64,000 bases of DNA from Burkholderiales bacterium (GTDB taxonomy: Bacteria; Pseudomonadota; Gammaproteobacteria; Burkholderiales; Burkholderiaceae_C). The notes beneath the pieces are model-generated. The model did not search any database, was not told the DNA's origin, and saw nothing but the letters and a program-made list of their open reading frames with translations. This document shows positions 32,244 through 41,479 of the stretch, in pieces (the stretch's first letter is position 1; each line of letters starts with the position of its first letter). The stretch is taken from contig JAGWUS010000001.1 of assembly GCA_028868305.1 (NCBI GenBank), positions 140,243 through 204,242 of the forward strand, in the 5' to 3' direction. A program made the position numbers and the translations under genes.

Positions 32244-33404
32244 ATGGCCACCAACAGCACACCGGGAACGATGGAGCGGATTCTCCGCCTCATGAGCGAC
32301 AAGAAGGCGTCCGACGTTTATCTGTCGGCGCATTCACCGGCGCTGATCCGCATCAATGGCCAGTGTGTGCCCATCAACAGCCAGTCTTTGCCGGCTGACG
32401 CGCCCAAGAATCTGCTGGCCGAAGTACTGCCAGCCAACCGGATCGCCGAACTGGAAGAAACCGGTGAGCTCAATATGGGCTTCCCAGTGGACGGCGTGGG
32501 GCGTTTTCGCGTCAGCGCCATGCGCCAGCGCGGCTCATATGCAGCGGTTATCCGTTACATCACCGTGGATGTCCCGCCCCTGGCGAATCTGGCGGTTCCG
32601 CTGGTGCTGGGCGACCTCATCATGGAAAAGCGTGGTCTGATCCTGATGGTGGGCGCTACCGGTGCGGGCAAGAGCACCACGCTGGCGTCCATGCTGGACT
32701 TCCGCAATGAGCATCTGGCTGGTCACATCCTGACCATCGAAGACCCTATCGAGTTTCTTTTCAGGAACAAGAAGGCTGTCGTTAACCAGCGTGAGATTGG
32801 TGTCGACACCGAATCGCTGCAGGTAGCGCTCAAAAATGCATTGCGTCAGGCGCCCGATGTGATTTTGATTGGCGAAATCCGCGACCGGGAGACCATGTCG
32901 GCAGCCATTGCCTATGCCCAGTCGGGGCATCTATGTCTGGCCACCATGCACGCCAACAACAGCTACCAGGCCATGAACCGCATCCTGAGTTTCTACCCGG
33001 TGGAAGTCCGCCCCACCATGCTGGGCGACCTGGCTGCCGCCCTCAAGGCCGTGGTATCACAGCGCCTGCTGCGCACCACAACGGGTGCCCGCACACCTGC
33101 GGTGGAAATTCTGCTCAACACCAAGCTCGTGGCTGAAATGGTTGAAAAGGGGGACTTCTCTGGAGTCAAGGAAGCCATGGAGAAATCGATGGCCGAAGGC
33201 TCGCAGTCTTTTGAGCACGACATTGCGCGCTTGATCGTGGAAGGCGTTGTCGACCGCAAGGAAGGACTGGCGCATGCCGACTCGCCCACCAACCTGATGT
33301 GGCGACTGCAAAACGACTTCACCAAGGTGGTACAACCGGTGGCCGCCCAGGACGAGGATGAACAGGCTTCGTTCACAGAGATCACCCTGGACGTGAAGCA
33401 CTGA
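32244..33404 (+). CDS. pilU: PilT/PilU-type twitching motility ATPase
   Basis: Hexameric ATPase for type IV pilus retraction (386 residues). N-terminal PAS-like domain with [18 protein letters not shown], Walker [15 protein letters not shown], Asp box [10 protein letters not shown], Walker [13 protein letters not shown] and His box [12 protein letters not shown]. Length and the acidic C-terminus favour PilU over PilT. No other pilus gene is near; its stop overlaps the dapE start (TGATG), so it is translated from the dap transcript. Confidence 0.85.
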   Translation: MATNSTPGTMERILRLMSDKKASDVYLSAHSPALIRINGQCVPINSQSLPADAPKNLLAEVLPANRIAELEETGELNMGFPVDGVGRFRVSAMRQRGSYAAVIRYITVDVPPLANLAVPLVLGDLIMEKRGLILMVGATGAGKSTTLASMLDFRNEHLAGHILTIEDPIEFLFRNKKAVVNQREIGVDTESLQVALKNALRQAPDVILIGEIRDRETMSAAIAYAQSGHLCLATMHANNSYQAMNRILSFYPVEVRPTMLGDLAAALKAVVSQRLLRTTTGARTPAVEILLNTKLVAEMVEKGDFSGVKEAMEKSMAEGSQSFEHDIARLIVEGVVDRKEGLAHADSPTNLMWRLQNDFTKVVQPVAAQDEDEQASFTEITLDVKH

Positions 33405-34606
33405 TGGCAGAAACCCTGTACCTGGCAGAGCAATTGATTGCGCGTGCATCGGTCACGCCCCTGGACAGCGGCTGTCAGGACCTGATTGCACAGCGTCTGG
33501 CGGCGTGCGGCTTCCTTTGCGAGAGCATCGTCAGTGGCCCGGACGATTTCCGCGTCACCAATTTATGGGCAAAAAGGCCTGCGACCCTTGCAGGAATTGC
33601 ACAAACCGCTACTGAATTGATAGCAAATAGCAGAACACCAAAAACGCTGTTGTTTGCCGGGCACACCGATGTGGTACCCACGGGACCTCTGGATCAGTGG
33701 AGCAGCCCTCCGTTTGCGCCCAGTTACCGAGATGGCCGACTTTACGGACGCGGTGCCAGCGACATGAAAACCTCGCTGGCCGCTTTTGTCGTGGCGGTGG
33801 AAGAGTTTATTGCGGCCAACCCTGCGCCCTGTCTCCAGATCGCATTCCTGTTGACCAGCGACGAGGAAGGTCCTGCCAATGACGGCACGGTCGTCGTCTG
33901 CAATGCGCTGAAGGCCCGTGGCGAGGTGCTGGACTACTGCATTGTGGGCGAACCCACCTCGGTCGAGCGCACCGGCGACATGATCAAAAACGGGCGGCGT
34001 GGCACCATGAGCGCCAAGCTCACGGTCAAAGGTGTGCAAGGCCATATTGCCTATCCGCACATGGCGAAGAACCCCATCCACCTGGTCGCACCTGCGCTGG
34101 CAGAGCTGGTGGGTATCACATGGGACGCTGGCAACGCCTTCTTCCCGCCGACCACCTGGCAAATCAGCAACATCCACGGGGGTACTGGGGCGAGCAATGT
34201 GATTCCAGGCAGCGTCGTGATTGATTTCAACTTCCGGTTTTCCACCGAGTCCACTCCGGAATCCTTGCAGTCGCGCCTGGTGCAAGTACTCGATCAGCAT
34301 GGCCTCGACTACGAACTGGCCTGGACCGTTGGCGGCCTGCCCTTTTTGACCACCCCCGGCCCGCTGGTCGACGCCGTGCGCCAGGCCATACGGGACGAGA
34401 CCGGCCTGGAAACCCAGCTCTCGACCACGGGCGGTACCAGCGATGGCCGTTTCATCGCCCAGATCTGCCCCCAGGTTATTGAGCTTGGCCCGCCCAATGC
34501 CACGATCCACAAGGTCGACGAATACGTGGAGCTGGCCGATATCGAACCGCTCAAGAACATCTACCGCCGGGTACTTGAAAATCTGAACGCGCAGGCCAGT
34601 GCATGA
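33404..34606 (+). CDS. dapE: Succinyl-diaminopimelate desuccinylase
   Basis: Di-zinc amidohydrolase that releases succinate and L,L-diaminopimelate. M20 family signatures in 400 residues: [12 protein letters not shown] (metal His and catalytic Asp), [14 protein letters not shown] (bridging Asp), LTSDEEGPA (catalytic Glu) and GGTSDGRF. E. coli DapE is about 375 residues; the extra length includes an insert at residues about 56-74, directly before the first metal motif, encoded by an element of the dispersed family. It overlaps both pilU and prmB. Confidence 0.96.
   Translation: MAETLYLAEQLIARASVTPLDSGCQDLIAQRLAACGFLCESIVSGPDDFRVTNLWAKRPATLAGIAQTATELIANSRTPKTLLFAGHTDVVPTGPLDQWSSPPFAPSYRDGRLYGRGASDMKTSLAAFVVAVEEFIAANPAPCLQIAFLLTSDEEGPANDGTVVVCNALKARGEVLDYCIVGEPTSVERTGDMIKNGRRGTMSAKLTVKGVQGHIAYPHMAKNPIHLVAPALAELVGITWDAGNAFFPPTTWQISNIHGGTGASNVIPGSVVIDFNFRFSTESTPESLQSRLVQVLDQHGLDYELAWTVGGLPFLTTPGPLVDAVRQAIRDETGLETQLSTTGGTSDGRFIAQICPQVIELGPPNATIHKVDEYVELADIEPLKNIYRRVLENLNAQASA
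33571..33624 (+). repeat. Dispersed stem-loop element, copy in dapE
   Basis: AGGCCT ... ACCCTTG core region, TTGCACAA, then the stem-loop GCTACT GAATT GATAGC (33608-33613 with 33619-33624). Spacing from core to stem equals that of the purL copies (22 bases). It is read in frame and accounts for most of an approximately 18-residue insert not present in E. coli DapE (comparison from memory). Confidence 0.68.
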
Positions 34607-35490
34607 CCCTGCTTGAGTTGATTGAAACTTCAGCGCAGCAGCTGACGGATGCCAAAGTGTCGTTTGGTCACGGCACCACCAACGCGTTCGACGAGGCTGC
34701 CTGGCTGGTGCTGTACAGCCTGGGCTTGCCGCTGGACACGCCCCTCGATGGTGAAGAATCCAAAGAAAATAGGCCGCTAAGCCCCGAACAGTGTGCACAG
34801 GCAGCTACACTTTTAGGAGCGCGCATCAGCTCGCGCAAGCCCGCTGCCTACCTGACCCACGAGGCCTGGTTGCAGGGCGTGCCGTTTTACGTGGACGAGC
34901 GGGTCATCGTGCCGCGCTCCCTGATTGCCGAATTGCTGGTGGATGGCGGCATGGATTACTGGCTCCATGAAAACACCCATCGGGTGCTCGATCTGTGCAC
35001 CGGAAACGGCAGCCTGGCCATCATTGCGGCCATGGTGTTCCCCGAAGTGGTGGTGGACGCGGCCGATATTTCGCAGGATGCGCTCGATGTCGCCCGGATC
35101 AATCTGGAGCGCCACGCACTGACCGCTCGCGTGACCCCGGTGCAAAGCGATGGACTCTCCCAAGTGCCTGGCCCCTACGATCTCATCCTGTGCAATCCAC
35201 CCTATGTCAATGCCGCCAGCATGGCGGAACTGCCGGCCGAGTACTTGGCCGAACCCTTTATTGCCCTGGACGGCAACCAGGGTGGTGGAACGGACGGCAT
35301 GGACTTTATCCGTACGCTGTTGCAGCAAGCTCCGGCACACCTGGCACCTGACGCGGTGCTGGTGCTGGAGATTGGCAACGAACGCCCCCACTTTGAAGCC
35401 GCATTTCCATTGCTGGAAGTGGTCTGGCTGGAAACCAGCGCTGGTGACGACCAGGTCTTGCTCATCACGCGTGAATCGCTCCTGAAATGA
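34603..35490 (+). CDS. prmB: Ribosomal protein L3 N5-glutamine methyltransferase
   Basis: SAM-dependent enzyme that methylates a glutamine of ribosomal protein L3. The 295 residues hold the HemK/PrmC-type fold: [18 protein letters not shown], motif [14 protein letters not shown] and the substrate-amide motif LCNPPYVNA. The DERVIVPRS block is typical for PrmB. Start and stop both overlap neighbours by four bases (dapE, ABC-F gene). An AT-rich block at residues about 55-73 resembles the dispersed element. Confidence 0.93.
   Translation: MTLLELIETSAQQLTDAKVSFGHGTTNAFDEAAWLVLYSLGLPLDTPLDGEESKENRPLSPEQCAQAATLLGARISSRKPAAYLTHEAWLQGVPFYVDERVIVPRSLIAELLVDGGMDYWLHENTHRVLDLCTGNGSLAIIAAMVFPEVVVDAADISQDALDVARINLERHALTARVTPVQSDGLSQVPGPYDLILCNPPYVNAASMAELPAEYLAEPFIALDGNQGGGTDGMDFIRTLLQQAPAHLAPDAVLVLEIGNERPHFEAAFPLLEVVWLETSAGDDQVLLITRESLLK
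34767..34820 (+). repeat. Probable stem-loop element copy in prmB
   Basis: ATAGGCC, CTAAGCCCC core, TGTGCACAG, then GCAGCTAC ... GGAGC where the last arm is degenerate. Core-to-stem spacing is 21, one less than in other copies. Rare codons AGG, CTA, ACA and TTA cluster here. Net protein lengthening is small, so replacement or chance remain possible. Confidence 0.5.
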
Positions 35491-37442
35491 TTTCTTTGAA
35501 AAATGTCACCTTGCGCCGCAGCGCCAAGGTGTTGCTGGAAGGCGCTTCCGTCACACTCAATCCCGGAGAAAAAGTGGGCCTGGTTGGACGCAATGGTGCG
35601 GGAAAATCCTCGCTCTTTGCCTTGCTCAACGGCAACCTGCATGAAGATGCTGGCGAGTACTACATCCCGGCGCAATGGCGCATGGGCCAGGTGGCACAGG
35701 ACATGCCCGAGACCGAGCAAAGTGCTACCGACTTCGTGGTCGAGGGCGACACCGCGCTGAACGCCGCACGGGCAGAGGTAGCCGCTGCCGAGGCCACTGA
35801 CGATTACGACCGGATGGCCCATGCCTACACCGGTCTGCACGATGCGGGTGAATACGACGCCGCCGCGCGTGCGCAGGCCCTGATTCTGGGCCTGGGCTTC
35901 AAGACCAGCGAACTGGACAACCCGGTCAACAGCTTCTCCGGTGGCTGGCGTATGCGGCTGCAATTGGCCCGCGCTTTGATGTGCCCGTCAGACTTGCTGC
36001 TGCTCGATGAGCCCACCAACCACCTGGACCTGGACGCACTGGTCTGGCTGGAAGCCTGGCTCAAAAAGTACGAAGGCACCATGGTCGTCATCAGCCACGA
36101 CCGCGAGTTCCTGGACGCCGTCACCAACGTCACCCTGCATATCGACGGCGGCAAGCTGGTGCGTTATGGCGGCAACTACAGCAAGTTCGAGGACATGCGC
36201 GCCGAGCAGATGGAACTGCAGCAAAACGCTTATTCCAAGCAGCAGGACAAGATTGCCCATCTGCAAAAGTTCATTGCCCGCTTCAAGGCCAAGGCCAGCA
36301 AGGCCAAGCAGGCGCAAAGCCGGGTCAAGGCGCTGGACCGTATGGAGAAGATTGCGCCGCTGCTCTCGGAAGCGGATTTCAGCTTCGAATTCAAGGAGCC
36401 GGCCAATCTGCCCAACCCAATGCTCTCCATGAGCAACGTGAGCTTTGGTTACCCGCCTCCTGAAGACGCACCCGAAGGCACACCGCCCACCGTGATCGTC
36501 CGTAACGTCAATAAAACGGTTCTGGCCGGGCAGCGCATTGGCATTCTGGGCGCCAACGGTCAGGGTAAATCGACACTGGTGAAGACAGTGGCGCGCGCAC
36601 TGCAACCGCTTGGCGGCGACATGACGGAAGGCAAAGGCCTGAATATCGGCTACTTCGCGCAGCAGGAACTGGATGTGCTGCGTCCCGCAGACACCCCGCT
36701 GGAGCACATGATTCGGCTGGTCAAGGACCTCGCTGCAGCCGGCAAACTGGGCAACCAACCCACCCGCGAGCAGGACCTGCGCAGCTTTCTGGGCACCTTC
36801 AACTTTAGCGGCGACATGGTGAAGCAAGCCGTGGGCAGCATGAGCGGCGGAGAGAAAGCGCGCCTGGTGCTGTGCATGATTGTTTGGCAGCGCCCCAACC
36901 TTCTGCTGCTGGACGAGCCTACCAATCACCTGGATCTGGCAACGCGCGAGGCGCTCTCGATGGCACTCAATGAGTTTGAAGGCACGGTGATGCTGGTCAG
37001 CCATGACCGCGCCCTGCTGCGCGCCGTGTGCGACGAATTCTGGATGGTGTCACGCGGGGGCGTGGATCCCTTTGATGGTGATCTGGATGATTACCAGCGC
37101 TATCTTCTGGATGAAGCAAAACGCCAGCGCGAGTTGGCCAAACTTGACAGCAAGTCGCAAAGCTCAAAAGAGGAAATCAAGAAGCCAGCGCCGGTGGCTG
37201 CATCGCCTTCGAAAGGCGGCCCAAGCGGTGGGCAGTTGAGCAAGTGGAAAAAGGAACTTGCCGCCGTCGATGCACGCATGCAGCTTCTCAATGGTGAAGG
37301 TGCGGGACTGGAAAGCAAACTCTCGGTCAACCAGCATCCGGCGGAAATTGCAGAGCTGGGCAAACGACTCAGTGAAGTGAATGAAGCGCTGCGCCAGTTG
37401 GAAGACCAGTGGTTGACGCTGACACAGCACATTGAGCCCTGA
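35487..37442 (+). CDS. yheS: ABC-F family ATPase, YheS type
   Basis: Cytosolic tandem ABC ATPase without membrane parts, expected to act on ribosomes (651 residues). First cassette: GLVGRNGAGKSSLFALL, signature NSFSGGWRMRLQLARAL, LLLLDEPTNHLDLDAL. An ABC-F interdomain linker (about 240-310) carries the KAKQAQSRVKALDRM block. Second cassette: ILGANGQGKSTLVKTV, GSMSGGEKARLVLCM, LLLLDEPTNHLDLAT. The C-terminal charged coiled coil is about 100 residues. Start overlaps the prmB stop (ATGA). Similarity is closer to YheS than to Uup. Confidence 0.9.
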   Translation: MISLKNVTLRRSAKVLLEGASVTLNPGEKVGLVGRNGAGKSSLFALLNGNLHEDAGEYYIPAQWRMGQVAQDMPETEQSATDFVVEGDTALNAARAEVAAAEATDDYDRMAHAYTGLHDAGEYDAAARAQALILGLGFKTSELDNPVNSFSGGWRMRLQLARALMCPSDLLLLDEPTNHLDLDALVWLEAWLKKYEGTMVVISHDREFLDAVTNVTLHIDGGKLVRYGGNYSKFEDMRAEQMELQQNAYSKQQDKIAHLQKFIARFKAKASKAKQAQSRVKALDRMEKIAPLLSEADFSFEFKEPANLPNPMLSMSNVSFGYPPPEDAPEGTPPTVIVRNVNKTVLAGQRIGILGANGQGKSTLVKTVARALQPLGGDMTEGKGLNIGYFAQQELDVLRPADTPLEHMIRLVKDLAAAGKLGNQPTREQDLRSFLGTFNFSGDMVKQAVGSMSGGEKARLVLCMIVWQRPNLLLLDEPTNHLDLATREALSMALNEFEGTVMLVSHDRALLRAVCDEFWMVSRGGVDPFDGDLDDYQRYLLDEAKRQRELAKLDSKSQSSKEEIKKPAPVAASPSKGGPSGGQLSKWKKELAAVDARMQLLNGEGAGLESKLSVNQHPAEIAELGKRLSEVNEALRQLEDQWLTLTQHIEP

Positions 37443-37576
37443 CGCGGCGTGGTGCTGCTCCTTGGCGCCACACTGCTTTGACGAGTTGGAGAAAAAAATC
37501 AGGGTATTTTTTCATCTAGAAATTGGGGAGGCAGTTGGATAATCGACGCATCAATTCTAAAAAATAGGAAACGTCG

Positions 37577-37771
37577 ATGGACAACATCATTCAATCCGCA
37601 GCCATTCTCACGGCAGCGCTTCTACGCGACCACCCCAAGGCATCGACCGAAAAGATTGCCGAGCTGATGGGACAATCACTGCACGCACTGGAACTGGCTA
37701 TTGGGCGCCAGAACACCCGCAACGCCCAAAAGCATGCCGCTCTGAAAAATGCAAACGTCGTAAAACGGTAA
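37577..37771 (+). CDS. Small protein of unknown function (64 residues)
   Basis: I do not recognise this protein. It has a good ribosome-binding site (AGGAAA, eight bases before ATG), no TM helix, and a predicted helical make-up with a basic C-terminus (KHAALKNANVVKR). It sits alone between the ABC-F gene and a strong terminator, in a locally AT-richer stretch, which favours a real, independently transcribed gene. TSAALLR...KIAELMGQSLHALE could be a small helix-turn-helix-like fold, but that is only a guess. Confidence 0.6.
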   Translation: MDNIIQSAAILTAALLRDHPKASTEKIAELMGQSLHALELAIGRQNTRNAQKHAALKNANVVKR

Positions 37772-37788
37772 GCCCTTGCGAAAACAAA

Positions 37789-37819
37789 AAACCCCGCTAC
37801 CATTTCGATAGCGGGGTTT
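37789..37819. terminator. Bidirectional Rho-independent terminator
   Basis: Perfect 11-base stem AAACCCCGCTA / TAGCGGGGTTT with a nine-base loop. Read leftward it is followed by a long T-rich tract and ends the tRNA-Lys transcript; read rightward it ends the small-protein gene with a shorter T run. Confidence 0.9.
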
Positions 37820-37840
37820 CCACATGGCGCTTTGCCAAAC

Positions 37841-37916
37841 TGGTGGGAACTGAGAGATTCGAACTCTCGACCTACGGATTAAGAGTCCGCTGCTCTACCA
37901 GCTGAGCTAAATTCCC
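37841..37916 (-). tRNA. tRNA-Lys (CTT anticodon)
   Basis: 76 bases with encoded CCA. Acceptor GGGAATT pairs with AGTTCCC (one G-T), D arm TAGCTCAGCTGGTAGAGC, anticodon loop CTCTTAA giving CTT, T arm GAGAGTTCGAATCTCTC. It is downstream of the second tRNA-Lys on the same strand, separated by eight bases. Confidence 0.96.
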
Positions 37917-37924
37917 GTAAAAAT

Positions 37925-38000
37925 TGGTGGGACCTGCGGGGGTCGAACCCACGACAAACGGATTAAAAGTCCGCTGCTCTACCAACTGAGCTAAGGTCCC
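37925..38000 (-). tRNA. tRNA-Lys (TTT anticodon)
   Basis: 76 bases with encoded CCA. Acceptor GGGACCT, D arm TAGCTCAGTTGGTAGAGC, anticodon loop CTTTTAA giving TTT, T arm GTGGGTTCGACCCCCGC. First gene of the leftward two-tRNA unit. It shares a near-identical anticodon arm with its neighbour, suggesting tandem duplication followed by anticodon change. Confidence 0.97.
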
Positions 38001-38044
38001 GACAGAAATTGTTAAATGAATTAACGAATACTGCGAAGCCTCAA

Positions 38045-38050
38045 ATTATA
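38045..38050 (-). promoter_or_regulatory. -10 box for the tRNA-Lys pair
   Basis: A consensus TATAAT on the minus strand, 44 bases before the first base of tRNA-Lys(TTT). The -35 position, inside the 3' end of tcdA, has no clear TTGACA match, so the promoter call rests on the -10 box and position. Confidence 0.5.
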
Positions 38051-38057
38051 GCGTTAA

Positions 38058-38849
38058 TCATTTGCTTCCAGACACAGTTTGCGAAATTTTGTCCATCACC
38101 CAACCAGCGGCACACAAGCCAAAGCTGGCAGTAACAGTCACGATGGAGCCATAGCCGTGACAGTTGAGAGAGTTGTCACCCTGCAAGGCACAAGAAGCAT
38201 CGGCAGGCCGCACGGCTTCGCGACTGAACACACACATCACGCCCATCTTTTTGCCAGGCTTGGACGCGCCATGATGTTTGCGCAGGCGATACCGCAGCTG
38301 CGACAAAAGGGGATCGTGAGTGACATCCCCCAGATCGGCCACATCCACCATATGCGCATGGCGTTTCCCGCCAGCAGCCCCAACGGTAATGAATGCCGTG
38401 CCACTCTGACATGCCCATTGCGCCATAGCGGTCTTGGCGCGCACCTGGTCGCACGCGTCGACAACAGCATCCACTTTCCCGCCCAGCACGCCGGGCCAGT
38501 TTCCCGGTTCGACAAACGCGTCAACACAATGAACCACGCAGGAAGGATTAATCTGGAAAATACGCTCGCGCATGGCCTCGACCTTGGCCATGCCAACGGT
38601 CGAACTCAGGGAATGCACTTGTCTATTAATATTGGATTCGGCAATGTGGTCCATGTCGACCAAGGTCAATCGCCCAACTCCGCTGCGCGCTAGCGCCTCT
38701 GCAGTCCATGAGCCCACACCACCAACTCCGATGACTGCAATGTGACCACGCTGCACCGCCGCGGCATTCGCAAGGCCGTAAAGGCGATCCAGTCCTGAAA
38801 AGCGGCGTTTGATATCCGCGTCTTCGGAGGCCGCGATTGCGCTGCTCAA
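38058..38849 (-). CDS. tcdA: tRNA threonylcarbamoyladenosine dehydratase TcdA
   Basis: E1-like ATP-dependent enzyme (263 residues) that cyclises t6A to ct6A at tRNA position 37. ThiF/MoeB fold signatures: IAVIGVGGVGSWTAEALA (nucleotide-binding loop), LVDMDHIAESNINRQ (Asp and Arg for ATP) and VDACDQVRAKTAM. The C-terminal part with MGVMCVFSREAVRP distinguishes TcdA from MoeB/ThiF. It lies next to two tRNA-Lys genes; tRNA-Lys(UUU) is among the ANN-decoding tRNAs carrying t6A, a fitting though possibly accidental neighbour. Confidence 0.93.
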   Translation of the reverse strand: MSSAIAASEDADIKRRFSGLDRLYGLANAAAVQRGHIAVIGVGGVGSWTAEALARSGVGRLTLVDMDHIAESNINRQVHSLSSTVGMAKVEAMRERIFQINPSCVVHCVDAFVEPGNWPGVLGGKVDAVVDACDQVRAKTAMAQWACQSGTAFITVGAAGGKRHAHMVDVADLGDVTHDPLLSQLRYRLRKHHGASKPGKKMGVMCVFSREAVRPADASCALQGDNSLNCHGYGSIVTVTASFGLCAAGWVMDKISQTVSGSK

Positions 38850-38868
38850 ATGAATTCCGGGAAAGCGC

Positions 38869-39657
38869 CTATTTCAAACGCGAAAGGCGTTCTTTTGCGG
38901 CGGCAGCAGCCTCGGTTCCAGGATGACTGGCAATCAATTCCTCCAATGTCTTGCGTGCACCCTTGGGATCCTTAACTTCCAGCTGGCAGTTGGCGATGGC
39001 CAAAAGCGCCTCCGGAACACGCATGTGATCTGGTGTTTGCGATACGAGGCTGCGGAAGTTGGCCAGCGCATCCTTGTAGTCCTTGGTGGCGTATTGTGCA
39101 TTGCCCAGCCAGAACAAGGCAGATGGCCTGTAACCGCTTTGCGGATTGCGATTCATGAAGTCCACAAACTGAACTTCCGCATTCGCAAAATCACCCTTGC
39201 GGAAGGTAACCATTGCAGACTCGAAATCGCGCTTTTCCAGCGGATCTGCAAGGAATTCACGACCATCCCAGTTGACCTTGACCGGTTCCAGCTTGCGCAA
39301 CCGGTCGTTCAACACCTGTGCATCATCCTTCTGCTTGCGCTGCATATCCGCGACATCGCGGGCAACCTGCTCATTCTGTCCACGTAATTTCGCAACATCA
39401 GCCCGCAGAGCCTCCAGTTGGTTCTGCAAGTCAACCAGGCTGCGGCGAAGTTGCGCTTCCTCGTCGTTGGCGCGTGTGGATTCAGCTGTCGTTGCCTGGC
39501 TCGAAGCTTCTATTTTTTGCCGCAAGTCCAGAATTGCACGGCGGGCTTCTTCATCGTCGAACAGACCGGCACTGACTGGTGACATACAGGCAACCATGCC
39601 GATGGACGCTGCAATACGTGCAGCGGGCCCAAAACGCAGAAACTTCAAAGATTTCAT
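38869..39657 (-). CDS. cpoB: Cell division coordinator CpoB/YbgF
   Basis: Periplasmic Tol-Pal partner that links outer-membrane constriction with peptidoglycan synthesis. The 262 residues have a signal sequence (cleavage near SAG), a coiled coil (about 38-115, rich in Glu/Gln/Arg) and C-terminal TPR repeats (about 140-260: ESAMVTFRKGDFANAEVQF, SALFWLGNAQYATKDYKDA, EALLAIANCQLEV). Its start overlaps the pal stop by four bases. Confidence 0.94.
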   Translation of the reverse strand: MKSLKFLRFGPAARIAASIGMVACMSPVSAGLFDDEEARRAILDLRQKIEASSQATTAESTRANDEEAQLRRSLVDLQNQLEALRADVAKLRGQNEQVARDVADMQRKQKDDAQVLNDRLRKLEPVKVNWDGREFLADPLEKRDFESAMVTFRKGDFANAEVQFVDFMNRNPQSGYRPSALFWLGNAQYATKDYKDALANFRSLVSQTPDHMRVPEALLAIANCQLEVKDPKGARKTLEELIASHPGTEAAAAAKERLSRLK

Positions 39658-40190
39658 CGGTACACGATTTCAGCGCGGCGATTTTTTTCCATGGCGGCCT
39701 CCGTGGAACCCAGTACCGCTGGCTTCTCCTTGCCGAAACTCACCGCCTCCACCTGCGCGTCTGGCACACCGAGCAGATTCAATGCACGACGTACGGCTTC
39801 CGCACGTTTCTGCCCCAGTGCAAGGTTGTATTCGCGTCCACCACGCTCATCAGTATGGCCTTCAATGACCACCTTACGGTTCTTGTCGGACTTGATGAAA
39901 CGCGCGTGGCTATCAATCATTGACTGGAACTCGGGACGAATTGCGAAACTGTCATAGTCGAAATACACCAACCGGGAGGCCGACTGCATGCTCATGTCCT
40001 GGGATGACTTTCCCAAATCCGTTGAGGCAACCCCGCCACTACCAACACCGGCCCCACCTGCTCCGCCCGCGCCACCAGCCCCTACAGGTGCTCCTGACTT
40101 ATCCTCTACGGGAACACTGTCCAGCTTGACGGCAGAACCACAGGCGCTGAGCAAAGCTGCAAGCGCGACTACATAGACCAATCTCTTCAT
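39654..40190 (-). CDS. pal: Peptidoglycan-associated lipoprotein Pal
   Basis: Outer-membrane lipoprotein that binds peptidoglycan and TolB. A lipobox LLSAC ends the signal peptide, so Cys17 is the lipidated residue. A Gly-rich linker (GAGGAGGAGGAG) leads to an OmpA-C domain (about 70-178) with FDYDSFAIRPEF and VIEGHTDERGGREYNLALG. Overlaps cpoB by four bases and follows tolB by 22. Confidence 0.96.
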   Translation of the reverse strand: MKRLVYVVALAALLSACGSAVKLDSVPVEDKSGAPVGAGGAGGAGGAGVGSGGVASTDLGKSSQDMSMQSASRLVYFDYDSFAIRPEFQSMIDSHARFIKSDKNRKVVIEGHTDERGGREYNLALGQKRAEAVRRALNLLGVPDAQVEAVSFGKEKPAVLGSTEAAMEKNRRAEIVYR

Positions 40191-40212
40191 TCCTAACTCC
40201 TGGGTTTACTGA

Positions 40213-41472
40213 TTATCGTTGTACCGAACCCCAATCGGGTTCGCGAATATCGCCATTTTGACCGGCAAGCCGGGCCTTAATCTTTCCATCTAGCGTGGTC
40301 GTCATCAACGCCTCCCGGCCCTGCTGCTGGGTTGCATAAATGATAAGCCGGCTGTTTGGCGAGAAACTGGGTTTTTCATCCGCAGATGTTTCCGTGATGG
40401 CGGTGGTCGTTCCAGCAGATAGATCCATGACATGCAACTTGAACGCACCATTCACACGTGAGATATAGGCCAACCACCGCCCATCCGGACTGAGTGACGG
40501 TGAGATATTGTAAGTTCCCGAAAAAGTAACCCGCTCGGCATTGCCGCCAGACGATGGCATGCGATAGATTTGCGGTGATCCACCACGGTCGCTTACAAAG
40601 TAAATCGTCTTTCCGTCCGCTGTGAAGGTGGGTTCCGTGTCAATCGAACCAGACTGTCCCAGGCGCCTTGGCTCACCGCCATTGGCATCCATCAGGTAAA
40701 GCTGCGACCCGCCATCGCGGCTGAGTGTTACCGCCAGCGTCCTGCCATCAGGTGACCATGCAGGTGCACTATTGGACCCCTTGAAATTAGCTACCAGCCT
40801 GCGCTTGCCAGTAGCAACTTCATGGACATAGACCACAGGCTTACGGGACTCAAACGAGACATATGCCAATTGCGCGCCGTTGGGCGACCAGGATGGGGAA
40901 ATGATGGGTTCAGGGCTGGCCAGAGCGCTCTGGGCATTCTCGCCATCGGCATCGGCAACCCAGAGGTTGTAGGTTTTGCTCTTGGTCACATAGGCAATGC
41001 GCGTAGAAAAAACGCCTGTATCACCAGTCAGTTTTTCATACACAAAGTCTGCAATACGGTGAGCCGCCAGGCGCAAATCATTGGCAGATACCGCGTGACT
41101 TTGTCCTCCAAGATCCTGCCCCTTCACCACGTCCCACAAACGCACCCGAACGTCATAACGACCATCCGCCAACCGGGTAACACTGCCCGTAACCAGGGCA
41201 TCGGCACTTCGTTGCTTCCATCCGGAAAGCTCGGGGCGGGATGCCTCGTCCAATACCACGGTGCCGGTATCAATCCGCCTGAATTGACCGCTGCGTTCCA
41301 GGTCCGCTGAAACAATCGCGGCAATTTTCTGCGGCGCAACATCGTCACCACGAAACGTGGCCACGGCAATTGGCACCTGTGTCATGCCAATGCCTGACAC
41401 CTCCACACGAAACTGCGCATCGGCAGTCAGACTGACCAGCGCACAACAGAGAAATATGAAAAATCTAATCAT
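40213..41472 (-). CDS. tolB: Tol-Pal translocation protein TolB
   Basis: Periplasmic six-bladed beta-propeller protein of the Tol system. I chose ATG 41472 (MIRFFIFLCCALVSLTADA, a signal peptide), giving 419 residues, the usual size; the longer frame adds an implausible leader. N-terminal domain about 20-160, then propeller repeats such as SWSPNGAQLAYVSFESRKP, AWSPDGRTLAVTLSRDGG and SLSPDGRWLAYIS. tolQ, tolR and tolA, normally directly upstream, are absent; a glycosyltransferase gene ends seven bases before this start. Confidence 0.95.
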   Translation of the reverse strand: MIRFFIFLCCALVSLTADAQFRVEVSGIGMTQVPIAVATFRGDDVAPQKIAAIVSADLERSGQFRRIDTGTVVLDEASRPELSGWKQRSADALVTGSVTRLADGRYDVRVRLWDVVKGQDLGGQSHAVSANDLRLAAHRIADFVYEKLTGDTGVFSTRIAYVTKSKTYNLWVADADGENAQSALASPEPIISPSWSPNGAQLAYVSFESRKPVVYVHEVATGKRRLVANFKGSNSAPAWSPDGRTLAVTLSRDGGSQLYLMDANGGEPRRLGQSGSIDTEPTFTADGKTIYFVSDRGGSPQIYRMPSSGGNAERVTFSGTYNISPSLSPDGRWLAYISRVNGAFKLHVMDLSAGTTTAITETSADEKPSFSPNSRLIIYATQQQGREALMTTTLDGKIKARLAGQNGDIREPDWGSVQR

Positions 41473-41479
41473 GTTTGAA

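Noticed and set aside
37797..37812. GCTAC...ATAGC inside the shared terminator
   Set aside because: Part of a longer GC-rich terminator stem; lacks the TGCACAAG middle and GGGGGCT core, so it is not counted as an element copy.
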